Assembly (NCBI GenBank): GCA_025055435.1
Contig: JANWWN010000020.1
Span: 1 to 48,574 of the forward strand
Source of the DNA: Cyclobacteriaceae bacterium
Lineage (GTDB): Bacteria; Bacteroidota; Bacteroidia; Cytophagales; Cyclobacteriaceae
Reading direction: 5' to 3'
Length of the DNA: 48,574 bases
Of this stretch, positions 26,054 through 34,644 are shown one piece after another. The translations under genes were made by a program, and so were the position numbers. Every line of letters starts with the position of its first letter. Within the stretch, counting starts at the first letter, position 1. The notes under the pieces are model-generated. The model was given only the letters and a program-made list of their open reading frames with translations. It was not told the origin of the DNA and did no database searches.

Positions 26054-29000
26054 GTGCTCGATACTTTTATACAACGCCCGATTCTTTCGCTTGTCGTATC
26101 GTTGCTTATAACGCTGCTGGGGCTGCTTGCCTTGTTTAATCTTCCGGTAACCCAGTTTCCTGAAATTGTTCCTCCTTCGGTGACGGTCACCGCCAAGTAC
26201 ACCGGTGCCAATGCGGAAGTTTGTGCCAAGGCAGTGGCCACTCCCATTGAACGCGCCATTAACGGTGTTCCCGGCATGACATACATGTCATCCGTGTCAT
26301 CCAACACCGGTACAACCATCATCACCGTATTTTTTAAAGTAGGAACCGATCCGGATATAGCAGCCGTCAATGTACAAAACCGCGTAAGCACCGTGCTTGA
26401 TGAACTGCCCGAAGAAGTAATCAAAGCCGGTGTGCAAACCGAAAAAGAGGTAAACAGTATGTTACTTTACCTCAATCTTTTCAGCGATGATGAGGCCGCT
26501 GATGAAAAATTCGTATACAACTTTGCCGATATTAACATCCTGCCGGAGCTTAAGCGGATTGACGGAGTGGGCTACGCCGAAATTATGGGCATGAAAGACT
26601 ATTCGATGCGGGTATGGCTTCATCCGCAAAAGCTCGCTGCTTACAATATTTCAACCGATGAGGTAATTGATGCCATACGCGCACAGAATGTGGAAGCGGC
26701 ACCGGGAAAAGTAGGTGAAAGCTCCGATAAGATGGCCCAAACCCTTCAATACGTACTGAAGTACACCGGTAAATTTATCGATGTCGAGCAATACGAAAAT
26801 CTGATCATCCGCTCAAATCAGGATGGTTCCCTCCTTACGCTGAAAGATGTGGCCGATGTGGAGTTCGGCTCGTTCAGCTATCACATGGATTCCAAAACCG
26901 ATGGCCGTCCCTCCGCTTCCATCATGATTAAACAGCGGCCGGGTTCGAACGCTCGGGAAGTTATCCAAAATGTAAAAAAGCGCATGGCCGAGCTGGAAAA
27001 AACAGCCTTCCCGCCGAAAATGAAATATAATTTTGCTTACGACGTTTCCCGGTTTCTGGATGCTTCCATATCCGAGGTGGTACGAACCCTGATCGAGGCG
27101 TTTATACTCGTATCACTGGTGGTATTTATATTCCTTCAGGATTTCCGTTCAACACTTATACCTGCACTGGCTGTTCCGGTAGCCATTATCGGAACCTTTG
27201 CTTTCATGCAGTTGCTGGGCTTCTCCATCAACCTGCTTACGTTATTTGCCATGGTGCTGGCCATAGGTATTGTAGTGGACAATGCCATTGTGGTAGTTGA
27301 AGCCATCCACGCCAAAATGCAGGAGGAAAAAATCGATGCCCGAAAAGCCACGTTCCGCTCAATGCACGAGATTGGCGGGGCCATCATCGCCATCACCCTG
27401 GTTATGTCAGCAGTGTTTATTCCCGTTGCTTTCATGTCGGGACCTGTGGGAATTTTCTATCGTCAGTTTTCATTAACGCTCGCCATAGCCATTTTTATCT
27501 CAGGAATTAACGCCCTTACCCTTACTCCTGCTTTGTGTGCCATTATCTTAAAACCGGTGCACCATACCAAAAACAAGTGGCTTCGGCTTTTTTTCGACCG
27601 GTTTAACCAGGGTTATACCAAAACTGAAAACGGTTATAAAGAACTGGTTAAACGCTTTGCCTCGAAGCGCAGGCTAACCATCGCCATTACCCTCTTTTTT
27701 GTTTTGGGCATTTTGCTTGTTAACCGTTTCCTTCCATCGGGCTTTATTCCTACGGAAGATCAGGGTGTGATTTATGTTAACGTAACTACCCCGGTCGGTG
27801 CAACCGTGGAACGAACCGGCAAAGTACTTGACGAAATAACGCGCATAGCCCGTGAATTAAAAGCGGTGGAAAATATTTCTTCGCTTGCCGGATACAGCCT
27901 TATTACCGAGTCGGCAGGTGCATCGTACGGCATGGCCATGATAAACCTGAAGCCGTGGGATGAACGGGAAGAATCGGTTAACGAACTGATTGAAGTTCTC
28001 AGGCAAAAAACGGAGCACATCAATGATGCACTCATTGAATTTTTCCCCCCTCCTACGGTACCCGGATTTGGCAACGCCAGCGGTTTTGAGTTCAGGCTCA
28101 TCGACCGGACGGGCAGCGGTAACCTGAATCGTTTAAATGAAGTGGCGCGAAGCTTCATTGAAAAAATTGAGAGCCGTCCTGAAGTGGCTAACGCTTTCAC
28201 TAATTTCGATCCCGGGTTTCCGCAATACCTCATACATGTTGATTACAAGATGGCTGCCAAAAAAGATGTATCGGTTGCCAACGCCATGAACACCCTTCAA
28301 ACACTTGTTGGAAGTTACTACGCCAGCAACTTTGTGCGCTTTGGTCAGATGTACAAAGTTATGGTACAGGCCAGCCCGGAATACCGTGCAAAACCAGAAG
28401 ATATCCTGAAGTTATATGTAAAGAACAACCGTGGCGAAATGGTTCAGTTTGGAACGTTTATCCGGCTCGAGCGGGTTTACGGCCCGGAAATGATTACCCG
28501 GTACAACATGTTTAACGCGGTGATGATCAACGGTGAGGCCGCACCCGGCTACAGCAGTGGCCAGGCCATCAAAGCCGTTGAAGAAGTAGCAAAAGAGCTG
28601 CCGCGTGGCTTTACCTACGAATGGTCGGGCATTACCCGCGAAGAAATTCTCGCGGGTAATCAATCTGTTTACATATTCATCATCTGTCTCGTATTTGTTT
28701 ACCTCCTGCTTTCCGCGCAGTACGAAAGTTTTCTGCTGCCTTTGCCGGTCATTCTTTCATTGCCTGCCGGTATTTTCGGAGCCTTCCTCTTTTTGCAAAT
28801 ACTGGGTCTGGAAAACAACATCTATGCACAGGTATCACTGATTATGCTGGTAGGTTTGCTGGGTAAGAATGCCATCCTCATCGTTGAATTTGCGATACTG
28901 AAGCATAAGGCAGGTGCCAGCATATTGGAATCCACCATCGAAGGTGCGGCAACCCGCTTCCGGCCAATCTTGATGACCTCGTTCGCTTTTATTGCGGGCC

Positions 29001-29224
29001 TTATCCCGCTGGTGATTGCCACCGGCCCGGGCGAGCTGGGTAACCGTTCCATCGGAACGGCTGCAGCCGGCGGCATGCTAACAGGTACTGTATTTGGTGT
29101 TATCGTTATACCCGGCCTCTACTTCCTGTTTGCCACTATTAAAGAAAAGCTGAAAAACACCATCATCGAAACACCGGTTGAGGAACGACCCTTATCCGAA
29201 CTTGATTCGTACTATGAAAAATAG
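26054..29224 (+). CDS. AcrB-type (HAE1) multidrug RND efflux pump
   Basis: Inner-membrane proton-drug antiporter, 1056 residues. It opens with GTG at 26054 and MLDTFIQRPILSLVVSLLIT, a standard RND N-terminus, so the alternative start codon is credible. Membrane helix 4 reads MVLAIGIVVDNAIVVVE; Asp409 is the AcrB Asp407 equivalent and the next residue is Asn, where AcrB has Asp408, so one of the two proton-relay Asps is missing. Lys in LVGLLGKNAILIVEF (AcrB Lys940 position) is kept. The two periplasmic domains and 12 helices are evident. Substrate range cannot be told. The adaptor precedes by 3 nt and the outer-membrane factor follows. Confidence 0.94.
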   Translation: MLDTFIQRPILSLVVSLLITLLGLLALFNLPVTQFPEIVPPSVTVTAKYTGANAEVCAKAVATPIERAINGVPGMTYMSSVSSNTGTTIITVFFKVGTDPDIAAVNVQNRVSTVLDELPEEVIKAGVQTEKEVNSMLLYLNLFSDDEAADEKFVYNFADINILPELKRIDGVGYAEIMGMKDYSMRVWLHPQKLAAYNISTDEVIDAIRAQNVEAAPGKVGESSDKMAQTLQYVLKYTGKFIDVEQYENLIIRSNQDGSLLTLKDVADVEFGSFSYHMDSKTDGRPSASIMIKQRPGSNAREVIQNVKKRMAELEKTAFPPKMKYNFAYDVSRFLDASISEVVRTLIEAFILVSLVVFIFLQDFRSTLIPALAVPVAIIGTFAFMQLLGFSINLLTLFAMVLAIGIVVDNAIVVVEAIHAKMQEEKIDARKATFRSMHEIGGAIIAITLVMSAVFIPVAFMSGPVGIFYRQFSLTLAIAIFISGINALTLTPALCAIILKPVHHTKNKWLRLFFDRFNQGYTKTENGYKELVKRFASKRRLTIAITLFFVLGILLVNRFLPSGFIPTEDQGVIYVNVTTPVGATVERTGKVLDEITRIARELKAVENISSLAGYSLITESAGASYGMAMINLKPWDEREESVNELIEVLRQKTEHINDALIEFFPPPTVPGFGNASGFEFRLIDRTGSGNLNRLNEVARSFIEKIESRPEVANAFTNFDPGFPQYLIHVDYKMAAKKDVSVANAMNTLQTLVGSYYASNFVRFGQMYKVMVQASPEYRAKPEDILKLYVKNNRGEMVQFGTFIRLERVYGPEMITRYNMFNAVMINGEAAPGYSSGQAIKAVEEVAKELPRGFTYEWSGITREEILAGNQSVYIFIICLVFVYLLLSAQYESFLLPLPVILSLPAGIFGAFLFLQILGLENNIYAQVSLIMLVGLLGKNAILIVEFAILKHKAGASILESTIEGAATRFRPILMTSFAFIAGLIPLVIATGPGELGNRSIGTAAAGGMLTGTVFGVIVIPGLYFLFATIKEKLKNTIIETPVEERPLSELDSYYEK

Positions 29225-29225
29225 C

Positions 29226-30668
29226 ATGAGAAAAAAATTCAGGGCACATTATTTACTCCTTCCGATTATTGCGCTCACCTCGTGCACGCTTCCGCGGCAA
29301 CTGCAGGTTAAAAATGAAATGACCGCACCATCAGCTTATTACCGGGTGGACAGTGTCATTCAAAATGATTTCTCGTTACCGCCCTGGCGGGATTTTTTTA
29401 AAGATCCGGAACTGGTGGCACTGATTGATACGGCCATTAAAAATAATCAGGATTTGAAAATTGCCGTCCAACGGCTCGAGCAGGCTAAGGCAAACATCCA
29501 GTTGAATATTGGTAATTTTTATCCCGCCTTCCAGGCAGGCGCTTCGTATGGGATAACCAGGTATGGCGACTATACGGTAGATGGAGTTGGAAACTTTGAC
29601 ACCAACTTATCAAACAACATATCTCCGGAGCAACGGATACCTAACCCCGTGCCGGATTATTTCCTTGGTTTGCAAACCAGCTGGGAAACCGGTTTTGCAG
29701 GCAGGTTGCGAAACCGGAAAAAATCGGCAGTAGAGCGATTTAAAGCCAGTACCTATTACAAAGACTTTATTCAGACTCAATTGGTTTCGGGTGTGGCACG
29801 ACTGTATTACGAATTACTGGCGGTGGATAATGAATTAAAGATTATCCGCCAGAACATTGATATTCAGGAGCGCGCCATGGAAATCGTTGATATCCAAAAG
29901 CAAAGCGGCCAGATAAACGAGCTGGCCGTGAAGCAATTCAAAGTTCAGTTGTTGCAAACACGTGCGCTGGAAGCAGAGCGATTACAACACCTGATTTTTG
30001 TTACCAACATGCTGAACATGCTTACCGGACGGTTTGGTCAGGAAATTCAACGTGCCGATACCCTGGTTAACATCAATCAACTGGAGCAGTTAAAGACAGG
30101 GCTTCCCGTAACATTGCTTGAAAACCGACCCGATTTAAGAGAAGCAGTTGCACAACTTCAGGCAAACGAAGCCGATTTGCGGGCAGCACGCGCAGCCTTC
30201 TACCCTGCTTTAAATTTTTCAGGATTCATCGCATTTAACGGATTCAACACCAGTCTGTTTTTTAATCCGGCCTCCCTGGCCTATGTGGGACTGGCTTCGC
30301 TCAGCCTTCCTCTAATAAACCGAAATCAGATTAATTATCAGTATAAGTTTCAGGCTGCAGAAAAAAATATTGCCGTTTACAATTACCAGAAAACCCTTCT
30401 GCAAAGTGTTGCTGAAGTGAGTTCTTTGTTTAACACCATGATGGCCTATCAGCGCGTAAGCGAACTCAAGCAGGCCGAGGTTGCCGAACTGAAAGCTGCA
30501 TTGAATATCGGTAATGATTTATTCCTGACCGGCTTTGCCAACTATCTTGAAGTACTGATGATTCGCAGAAACGTGCTGGATGCCGAACTCCAGTACACCA
30601 ATGCCCAAAAGCAGTTTTTACATGCATATATTGATCTGTACAAAGCCATGGGCGGAGGATGGAGATAA
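29226..30668 (+). CDS. NodT-type outer-membrane efflux lipoprotein
   Basis: Outer-membrane channel of the multidrug pump, 480 residues from ATG 29226, which starts 1 nt after the pump stop; an ATG at 29214 inside the pump gene is also possible. The N-terminus LLLPIIALTSCTLPRQ is a lipoprotein signal with Cys acylation site, as in OprM. The two OEP halves are visible: DLKIAVQRLEQAKANIQLNI then FYPAFQAGASYGI, and a second copy LRAARAAFYPALNFSGFIAF followed by SLSLPLINRNQI. Long helices run between them. The last helix ends at FLHAYIDLYKAMGGGW, a common C-terminus of this family. Confidence 0.93.
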   Translation: MRKKFRAHYLLLPIIALTSCTLPRQLQVKNEMTAPSAYYRVDSVIQNDFSLPPWRDFFKDPELVALIDTAIKNNQDLKIAVQRLEQAKANIQLNIGNFYPAFQAGASYGITRYGDYTVDGVGNFDTNLSNNISPEQRIPNPVPDYFLGLQTSWETGFAGRLRNRKKSAVERFKASTYYKDFIQTQLVSGVARLYYELLAVDNELKIIRQNIDIQERAMEIVDIQKQSGQINELAVKQFKVQLLQTRALEAERLQHLIFVTNMLNMLTGRFGQEIQRADTLVNINQLEQLKTGLPVTLLENRPDLREAVAQLQANEADLRAARAAFYPALNFSGFIAFNGFNTSLFFNPASLAYVGLASLSLPLINRNQINYQYKFQAAEKNIAVYNYQKTLLQSVAEVSSLFNTMMAYQRVSELKQAEVAELKAALNIGNDLFLTGFANYLEVLMIRRNVLDAELQYTNAQKQFLHAYIDLYKAMGGGWR

Positions 30669-30670
30669 AC

Positions 30671-30704
30671 AGAAAGCCACGGGCCGTGAACCGCAACCCT
30701 TGAA
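30671..30704 (+). repeat. degenerate heptad-repeat tract
   Basis: Right after the efflux operon, GCCACGG-GCCGTGA-ACCGCAA-CCCTTGA reads as four related 7-nt units. It resembles the units in the two 82-nt copies further on and may be an eroded member of the same sequence family. Confidence 0.4.
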
Positions 30705-30726
30705 AGATAGGTTTTTAAAAGCAGGG

Positions 30727-30808
30727 AGTATTTGGTGTTGAAAATGCTACAGGCTACAGGCCGCAAGCTACAAGATAAAAGCCATGAGCTGTGAGCTGCG
30801 AGCTTCGA
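30727..30808 (+). repeat. 82-nt heptad-periodic repeat, copy 1
   Basis: An 82-nt sequence that recurs at 30872-30953 with about 7 mismatches. Much of it is 7-nt periodic: ACAGGCT, ACAGGCC, GCAAGCT, ACAAGAT, then GAGCTGT, GAGCTGC, GAGCTTC. There is no open frame of note. I find no transposase or recognised mobile element around it. Confidence 0.75.
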
Positions 30809-30871
30809 AAAATGTCTTTTTGCTTATCTCCCCTTAACTGGGTCTCACCTTTCAAAAGGCTTAAGGTAGGT

Positions 30872-30953
30872 AGTATTCGTTGTTGAAAATGTTACAGGCT
30901 GCAAGCGGCAAGCTACAAGATAAAAGCCATGAGCTGTGAGCTGCGAGCCTCGA
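30872..30953 (+). repeat. 82-nt heptad-periodic repeat, copy 2
   Basis: Second copy of the 82-nt sequence, 63 nt after the first, same orientation. The heptads continue past its end with GAGTTGT and GAGCTTT to about 30966. The rest of the 414-nt gap between 30669 and 31082 holds no gene, no clear promoter and no further repeat that I can see. Confidence 0.75.
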
Positions 30954-31082
30954 GTTGTGAGCTTTTGTTTTGTTAACTTCTACTTCTAACTTTTAAGTAA
31001 GCTGAAAACTACGAGAACTTAAGTCTGATTTAAATCTGTCCAATTTTCGGGGAAGCTTACAATGAGCTATACGTCTTAGGTT

Positions 31083-31709
31083 CTATCTCTTCCTAAAATT
31101 TAGGAAGATCGCACCAATGGATATTAAGGCCAAAATGACTATTAACCACTTAAGCGTGCTTACCTCATCAGCCAACCGGGTAATGTTCCTTTCCATTTTC
31201 TCTAACTCGCTTTTTAATAATTTGTTTTCTTCCTGTGATTTCCTTGCTCTCAAACTAGCTACATCAAAGTAAAACTCATTCAGTGCCTTATCAGATACCA
31301 TTTGTTTAAGTAAAAAAAGTTCAGAAGGATTTTTAAAAACATCACGAGGCGGCACTTCAGGGACTGTAATGTCGTATGTGCCGTGAGGTAAATCCAAGCT
31401 CTTTGAGCCACTGCATACATCTGCCAAAAACCTATCAGGTGTCAGACTTTGACCGAGTATTAACCAAATGCTCCCAATCTCAGGCACTATTACGCTTTGT
31501 GTGATTACACCTACGAGGGTATCCTTCGGAACTCCCTTAAACCATTCAATTACTTTTATCCTGTATGTCGAGTCGCTGACTTCAAATACATGACCTAAGA
31601 AAATTATATCAGCATTGTTAAAGGCTTCTTCCTTGGAAATCCTTTTACAATCACTTGCGCACAACATTCCTGATCTGAATAGAAATGCAATCAATAATAA
31701 TCTTCTCAT
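31083..31709 (-). CDS. exported, C-terminally membrane-anchored hypothetical protein
   Basis: A 208-residue protein with an N-terminal signal (LLLIAFLFRSGMLCAS) followed by a Cys-containing opening DCKRISKEEAFNNADIIFLG, which has the look of the TIMP/netrin-like beta-barrel domain (C-x-n, helix, 'AD-x-x-x-x-G-x-V') common in Bacteroidota; this is a tentative fold match. RIKVIEWFKGVPKDTLVGV and SIWLILGQS follow, as in that domain. The C-terminal part is a coiled coil (NKLLKSELEKMERNITRLAD) ending in a single membrane helix LIVILALISIGAIFLNF and an RKR tail, so the domain would face the periplasm. Function unknown. It lies 3 nt after the Rhs fragment on the same strand. Confidence 0.65.
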   Translation of the reverse strand: MRRLLLIAFLFRSGMLCASDCKRISKEEAFNNADIIFLGHVFEVSDSTYRIKVIEWFKGVPKDTLVGVITQSVIVPEIGSIWLILGQSLTPDRFLADVCSGSKSLDLPHGTYDITVPEVPPRDVFKNPSELFLLKQMVSDKALNEFYFDVASLRARKSQEENKLLKSELEKMERNITRLADEVSTLKWLIVILALISIGAIFLNFRKR

Positions 31710-31712
31710 CGT

Positions 31713-31943
31713 TTAAAGGCTGGGTGGTACTGATAAATAACATTCTATGTTGCAGGGGCTGGCATCGCCCGTGTCGGCACCACTCGGATCGTTAAAACTT
31801 ACCGGGTCGTTAAAGCTGTAGTTATAGGGCGTAAGGCTGGCGTATTTGGCTGCCATGGGGTCTATCTGGTTCATGCGGCCCAGCGCGGGGTCGTAGCTGC
31901 GGAACGCATGACTAAAAATCGTAAACACCGGGTTAAAATTCAA
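31713..31943 (-). pseudogene. Rhs-repeat core C-terminal fragment
   Basis: Seventy-six residues containing FRSYDPALGRMNQIDPMAAK, then YASLTPYNYSFNDPVSFNDP, the conserved end of the Rhs-associated core (usual form RYYDPxLGRFxxxDP...YNYxxNNPxxxxDPxG). The many YD repeats and signal that should precede the core are absent: the frame has no ATG, using a TTG at 31943 just 31 nt after the ppc stop. The remaining tail after the core (about 20 residues, ending in SVPPSL) is short, so no full toxin domain follows. It is a truncated relic of a polymorphic-toxin or wall-associated Rhs protein. Confidence 0.75.
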
Positions 31944-31974
31944 GAAAAAAAATGTTTTTAAGCTTATGGAACTG

Positions 31975-34518
31975 CTAAGCCGAATTTCTTGAAGCGTTAA
32001 TTATACCAAACATGCTTCTGAGCACCAATTTACGGTAATGGTCTGCATAATTTTTACCTGTACCCCTGCGCAACTGTTGCAGGGCATATTGCTGAATAAG
32101 TATGAGCGGAAGCATGATTTGTTCGCGCAATTCAACCGATTCCCGGTTCAACGGTTTGTCTTCCATCAGCATCTTTAAGCCGGTAACATCCAGTAATTCG
32201 CTGCACGAAATTTTGTACTCACCGTACATTTTTTTCCAGAATGTACCGAATTCCCTATCGCGTGACAGATACTGCGTGGCCGGGTAATAGGTTTTAGCGA
32301 GCGACATCATGCTGTTGCTCAGCAACGTGCGGAAAAAAAGCGACTGGCGATACAGACGCTTTAACTGGGCTGATTTTCCCTGACCTCGCAGTTTTTTCAA
32401 AGCCGTTCCTACGCCGTAAAAACCCGGAATGTTTTGCTTCATCAATGCCCACGAACCCACAAAGGGTATGGCCCGTAAATCTTCAAGCCGTAAGCCTGCC
32501 GAGGCGTTGCGTTTAACGGGTCGTGAGGCAATGTTGGTTTCTGCAAAAAATTTTAACGGCGTTACTTTTTCCAGGTAGGCTGTAAACTTCCGGTGGTTTT
32601 TCAATTTCAGATAGGCGCGATAGGCTTCTTCAGCCAGCGTGTCCAACAGTTTTTTATCGCTATCGGTTAGCTGATAGGCCTCTCCGCTAAAAACATCGCC
32701 TTCCACACCGGCCGACAACAGTTGTTCAAGATTATACCGGCAGTTGGCCGGCTTGCCAAAATTGGAACTGATGGTTTGCCCCTGAATGGTGATTTGCACT
32801 TCATGGTTTTCGATGGATTTGCCAAGCGAAGCATAGAAATCGTGGGTGTTGCCCCCGCCACGCGCCGGCGGACCACCACGACCATCGAAAAAGATAACCC
32901 GGATGCCATGCTTTCTGGAAATCCGTGTTAACTCCTCTTTCGCCCTGAATATGGACCAGTTGGCACGCAGATAACCTCCGTCTTTGGTGCCATCGGAAAA
33001 GCCCAGCATAATGGTTTGCCTATGTTGCCGTACAGCAAGATGTTTACGGTACTCGGGTATCTGGTACAGCTTATCCATAATGCTACCCGCATGTGCCAGG
33101 TCGTCTATGCTTTCAAACAAAGGAACAACATCGAGCGGCACGGAGGATATTTTCCGAAAAGTAAGGCGGGCCAGCTGAAACACCGCTATAACATCTGCCA
33201 CCGAGCTGCAGTTGCTGATGATGTAGCGGTGGCAGGCTTCTTCACCGTTTTGTTCCTGAATCTGACCGATCGCCCGAAAGGTGGCCAGGGTTTCCTGAAC
33301 CAGGGCATGGTTTACCGGCGCATCTTCTGTATGAAATGAAGCGTTCAGCAGAAGTCTGGTTTTTTCGTCATCGGTTTTATGCAAAAAGCCGTTAATACCC
33401 TGTGATTTAAAAAGCTCATCCCATACCAGCAAGTGCTCACGGCTGTTCTGGCGTATATCCATGCCAGCCAGAAAAAAGCCAAACATTTTTACTTTAATGA
33501 TAAACCTGTCGAGTAAGTCTACAAAAAGCCCGTTATGTTCCTGAATGAGCAGTTTGCGTATAAACTGCAGGCGCTCGATAAGTTCGGTTGCCGTTTTATA
33601 ACCTTTGCCGGGATAGTAGAGGGTTTCATACACATTGCGCTCGGCCTCGGTTATCATGCTGTACACATCCCGAAAGGTTAATCTTCGCCTCAGTTGCCGC
33701 AGGTCGCGGTAGTAACATTTCAGCACCGTTTCTTTCAGGCGGGCAGCCACGCGCAACGTAACATCGTGGGTAACATAGGGGTTGCCATCGCGGTCACCAC
33801 CTGGCCAGAAGCCGATGCGCAGCAGGTCAAAATTTTTCCAGGTTTGTGTGGTTTCGTTAAAGGCCGCGATAACCCTGCCTGTAATTTCAGGCACAACATC
33901 ATAAAATACATTTTCCAGATACCAGCACAGGCTAACTGCCTCATCATACGGCGTTGGTTTTTCACGGTTAAATACGGGCGTCTTGCCCAGTTGCTGCAGC
34001 AATAAATTTATTTCGGTGAGGTCGTCTTTGCGAATAGCCTGCTCCAAATCGTTGATGATGCCCAAAACCGTTCCCGGATAAAACTGGGTTGGATGCGCCG
34101 TGAGCACCACCCGCACGCTGAAGCTTTCCATTTTCTCCCGCAATTTTTCCATTTTGTTTTGGTCGGAAGCGCGTGTAAACAGCGAAGCCAGCGTGCCGGA
34201 GCCCGTTGGATTATTCAGTCTATCAAAAGCGGCATCTTCAATGGAATCGAATAAAACAACCTGACGCTCCACGTATTGTATAAACCGGAACAGGAGGTCG
34301 AACTGATAATCGCCGGAAGTTTTAAGGTTAAAATCGCGAAAAAAACGGCTGACAATCCTGACAGGGTCAAATCCCTTTTGAAATCCTTCTTTCGCATATT
34401 GTTGTAAAAAGGGCAAGAGTGTTCCGGTGTGATAGATCTTATCAAACGGTAAATTGAGGAACAGGCTGTTGTAGATATGGTACCTCGTGGCAACCGCTTG
34501 CTGAAAAACAGAACTCAT
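31975..34518 (-). CDS. ppc: phosphoenolpyruvate carboxylase
   Basis: Carboxylates phosphoenolpyruvate with bicarbonate to oxaloacetate, an anaplerotic supply for the TCA cycle. The product is 847 residues, a little shorter than the roughly 880 of E. coli. Catalytic signatures seen are VVLTAHPTQFYPGTVL (active His), GFWPGGDRDGNPYVT, MDIRQNSREH, LGFSDGTKDGGYLRANW and FFDGRGGPPARGGGNTHDF. The last differs in detail from the usual GRGGTVGRGGGP loop but keeps the Arg/Gly core; this variant occurs in Bacteroidota. The usual C-terminal allosteric/inhibitor segment ends as FGIINASRNSA. A promoter is seen upstream. Confidence 0.93.
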   Translation of the reverse strand: MSSVFQQAVATRYHIYNSLFLNLPFDKIYHTGTLLPFLQQYAKEGFQKGFDPVRIVSRFFRDFNLKTSGDYQFDLLFRFIQYVERQVVLFDSIEDAAFDRLNNPTGSGTLASLFTRASDQNKMEKLREKMESFSVRVVLTAHPTQFYPGTVLGIINDLEQAIRKDDLTEINLLLQQLGKTPVFNREKPTPYDEAVSLCWYLENVFYDVVPEITGRVIAAFNETTQTWKNFDLLRIGFWPGGDRDGNPYVTHDVTLRVAARLKETVLKCYYRDLRQLRRRLTFRDVYSMITEAERNVYETLYYPGKGYKTATELIERLQFIRKLLIQEHNGLFVDLLDRFIIKVKMFGFFLAGMDIRQNSREHLLVWDELFKSQGINGFLHKTDDEKTRLLLNASFHTEDAPVNHALVQETLATFRAIGQIQEQNGEEACHRYIISNCSSVADVIAVFQLARLTFRKISSVPLDVVPLFESIDDLAHAGSIMDKLYQIPEYRKHLAVRQHRQTIMLGFSDGTKDGGYLRANWSIFRAKEELTRISRKHGIRVIFFDGRGGPPARGGGNTHDFYASLGKSIENHEVQITIQGQTISSNFGKPANCRYNLEQLLSAGVEGDVFSGEAYQLTDSDKKLLDTLAEEAYRAYLKLKNHRKFTAYLEKVTPLKFFAETNIASRPVKRNASAGLRLEDLRAIPFVGSWALMKQNIPGFYGVGTALKKLRGQGKSAQLKRLYRQSLFFRTLLSNSMMSLAKTYYPATQYLSRDREFGTFWKKMYGEYKISCSELLDVTGLKMLMEDKPLNRESVELREQIMLPLILIQQYALQQLRRGTGKNYADHYRKLVLRSMFGIINASRNSA

Positions 34519-34582
34519 AAACCGTTGTTAAACCGGTAAATCAGAAATTTTTATCGGTAAATTAAGTGATCTGTGCAAAGAG

Positions 34583-34616
34583 CAAAAATATTTTTCAGTA
34601 GGTAATCCTTAACAAA
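34583..34616 (-). promoter_or_regulatory. ppc promoter (TTTG-22-TATTTTTG)
   Basis: Minus-strand TTTG at 34616-34613 and TATTTTTG at 34590-34583, 22 nt apart, fit the Bacteroidota consensus. The predicted start would give a leader of about 60 nt before the ppc ATG at 34518. Confidence 0.55.
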
Positions 34617-34644
34617 CGTTCGAAAGTGATGCCTGAAAAGTTTA

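Noticed and set aside
30466..30766. Minus-strand frames over the end of the NodT gene and the heptad tract
   Set aside because: They straddle the end of a convincing gene and repeat DNA and have no recognisable protein features.
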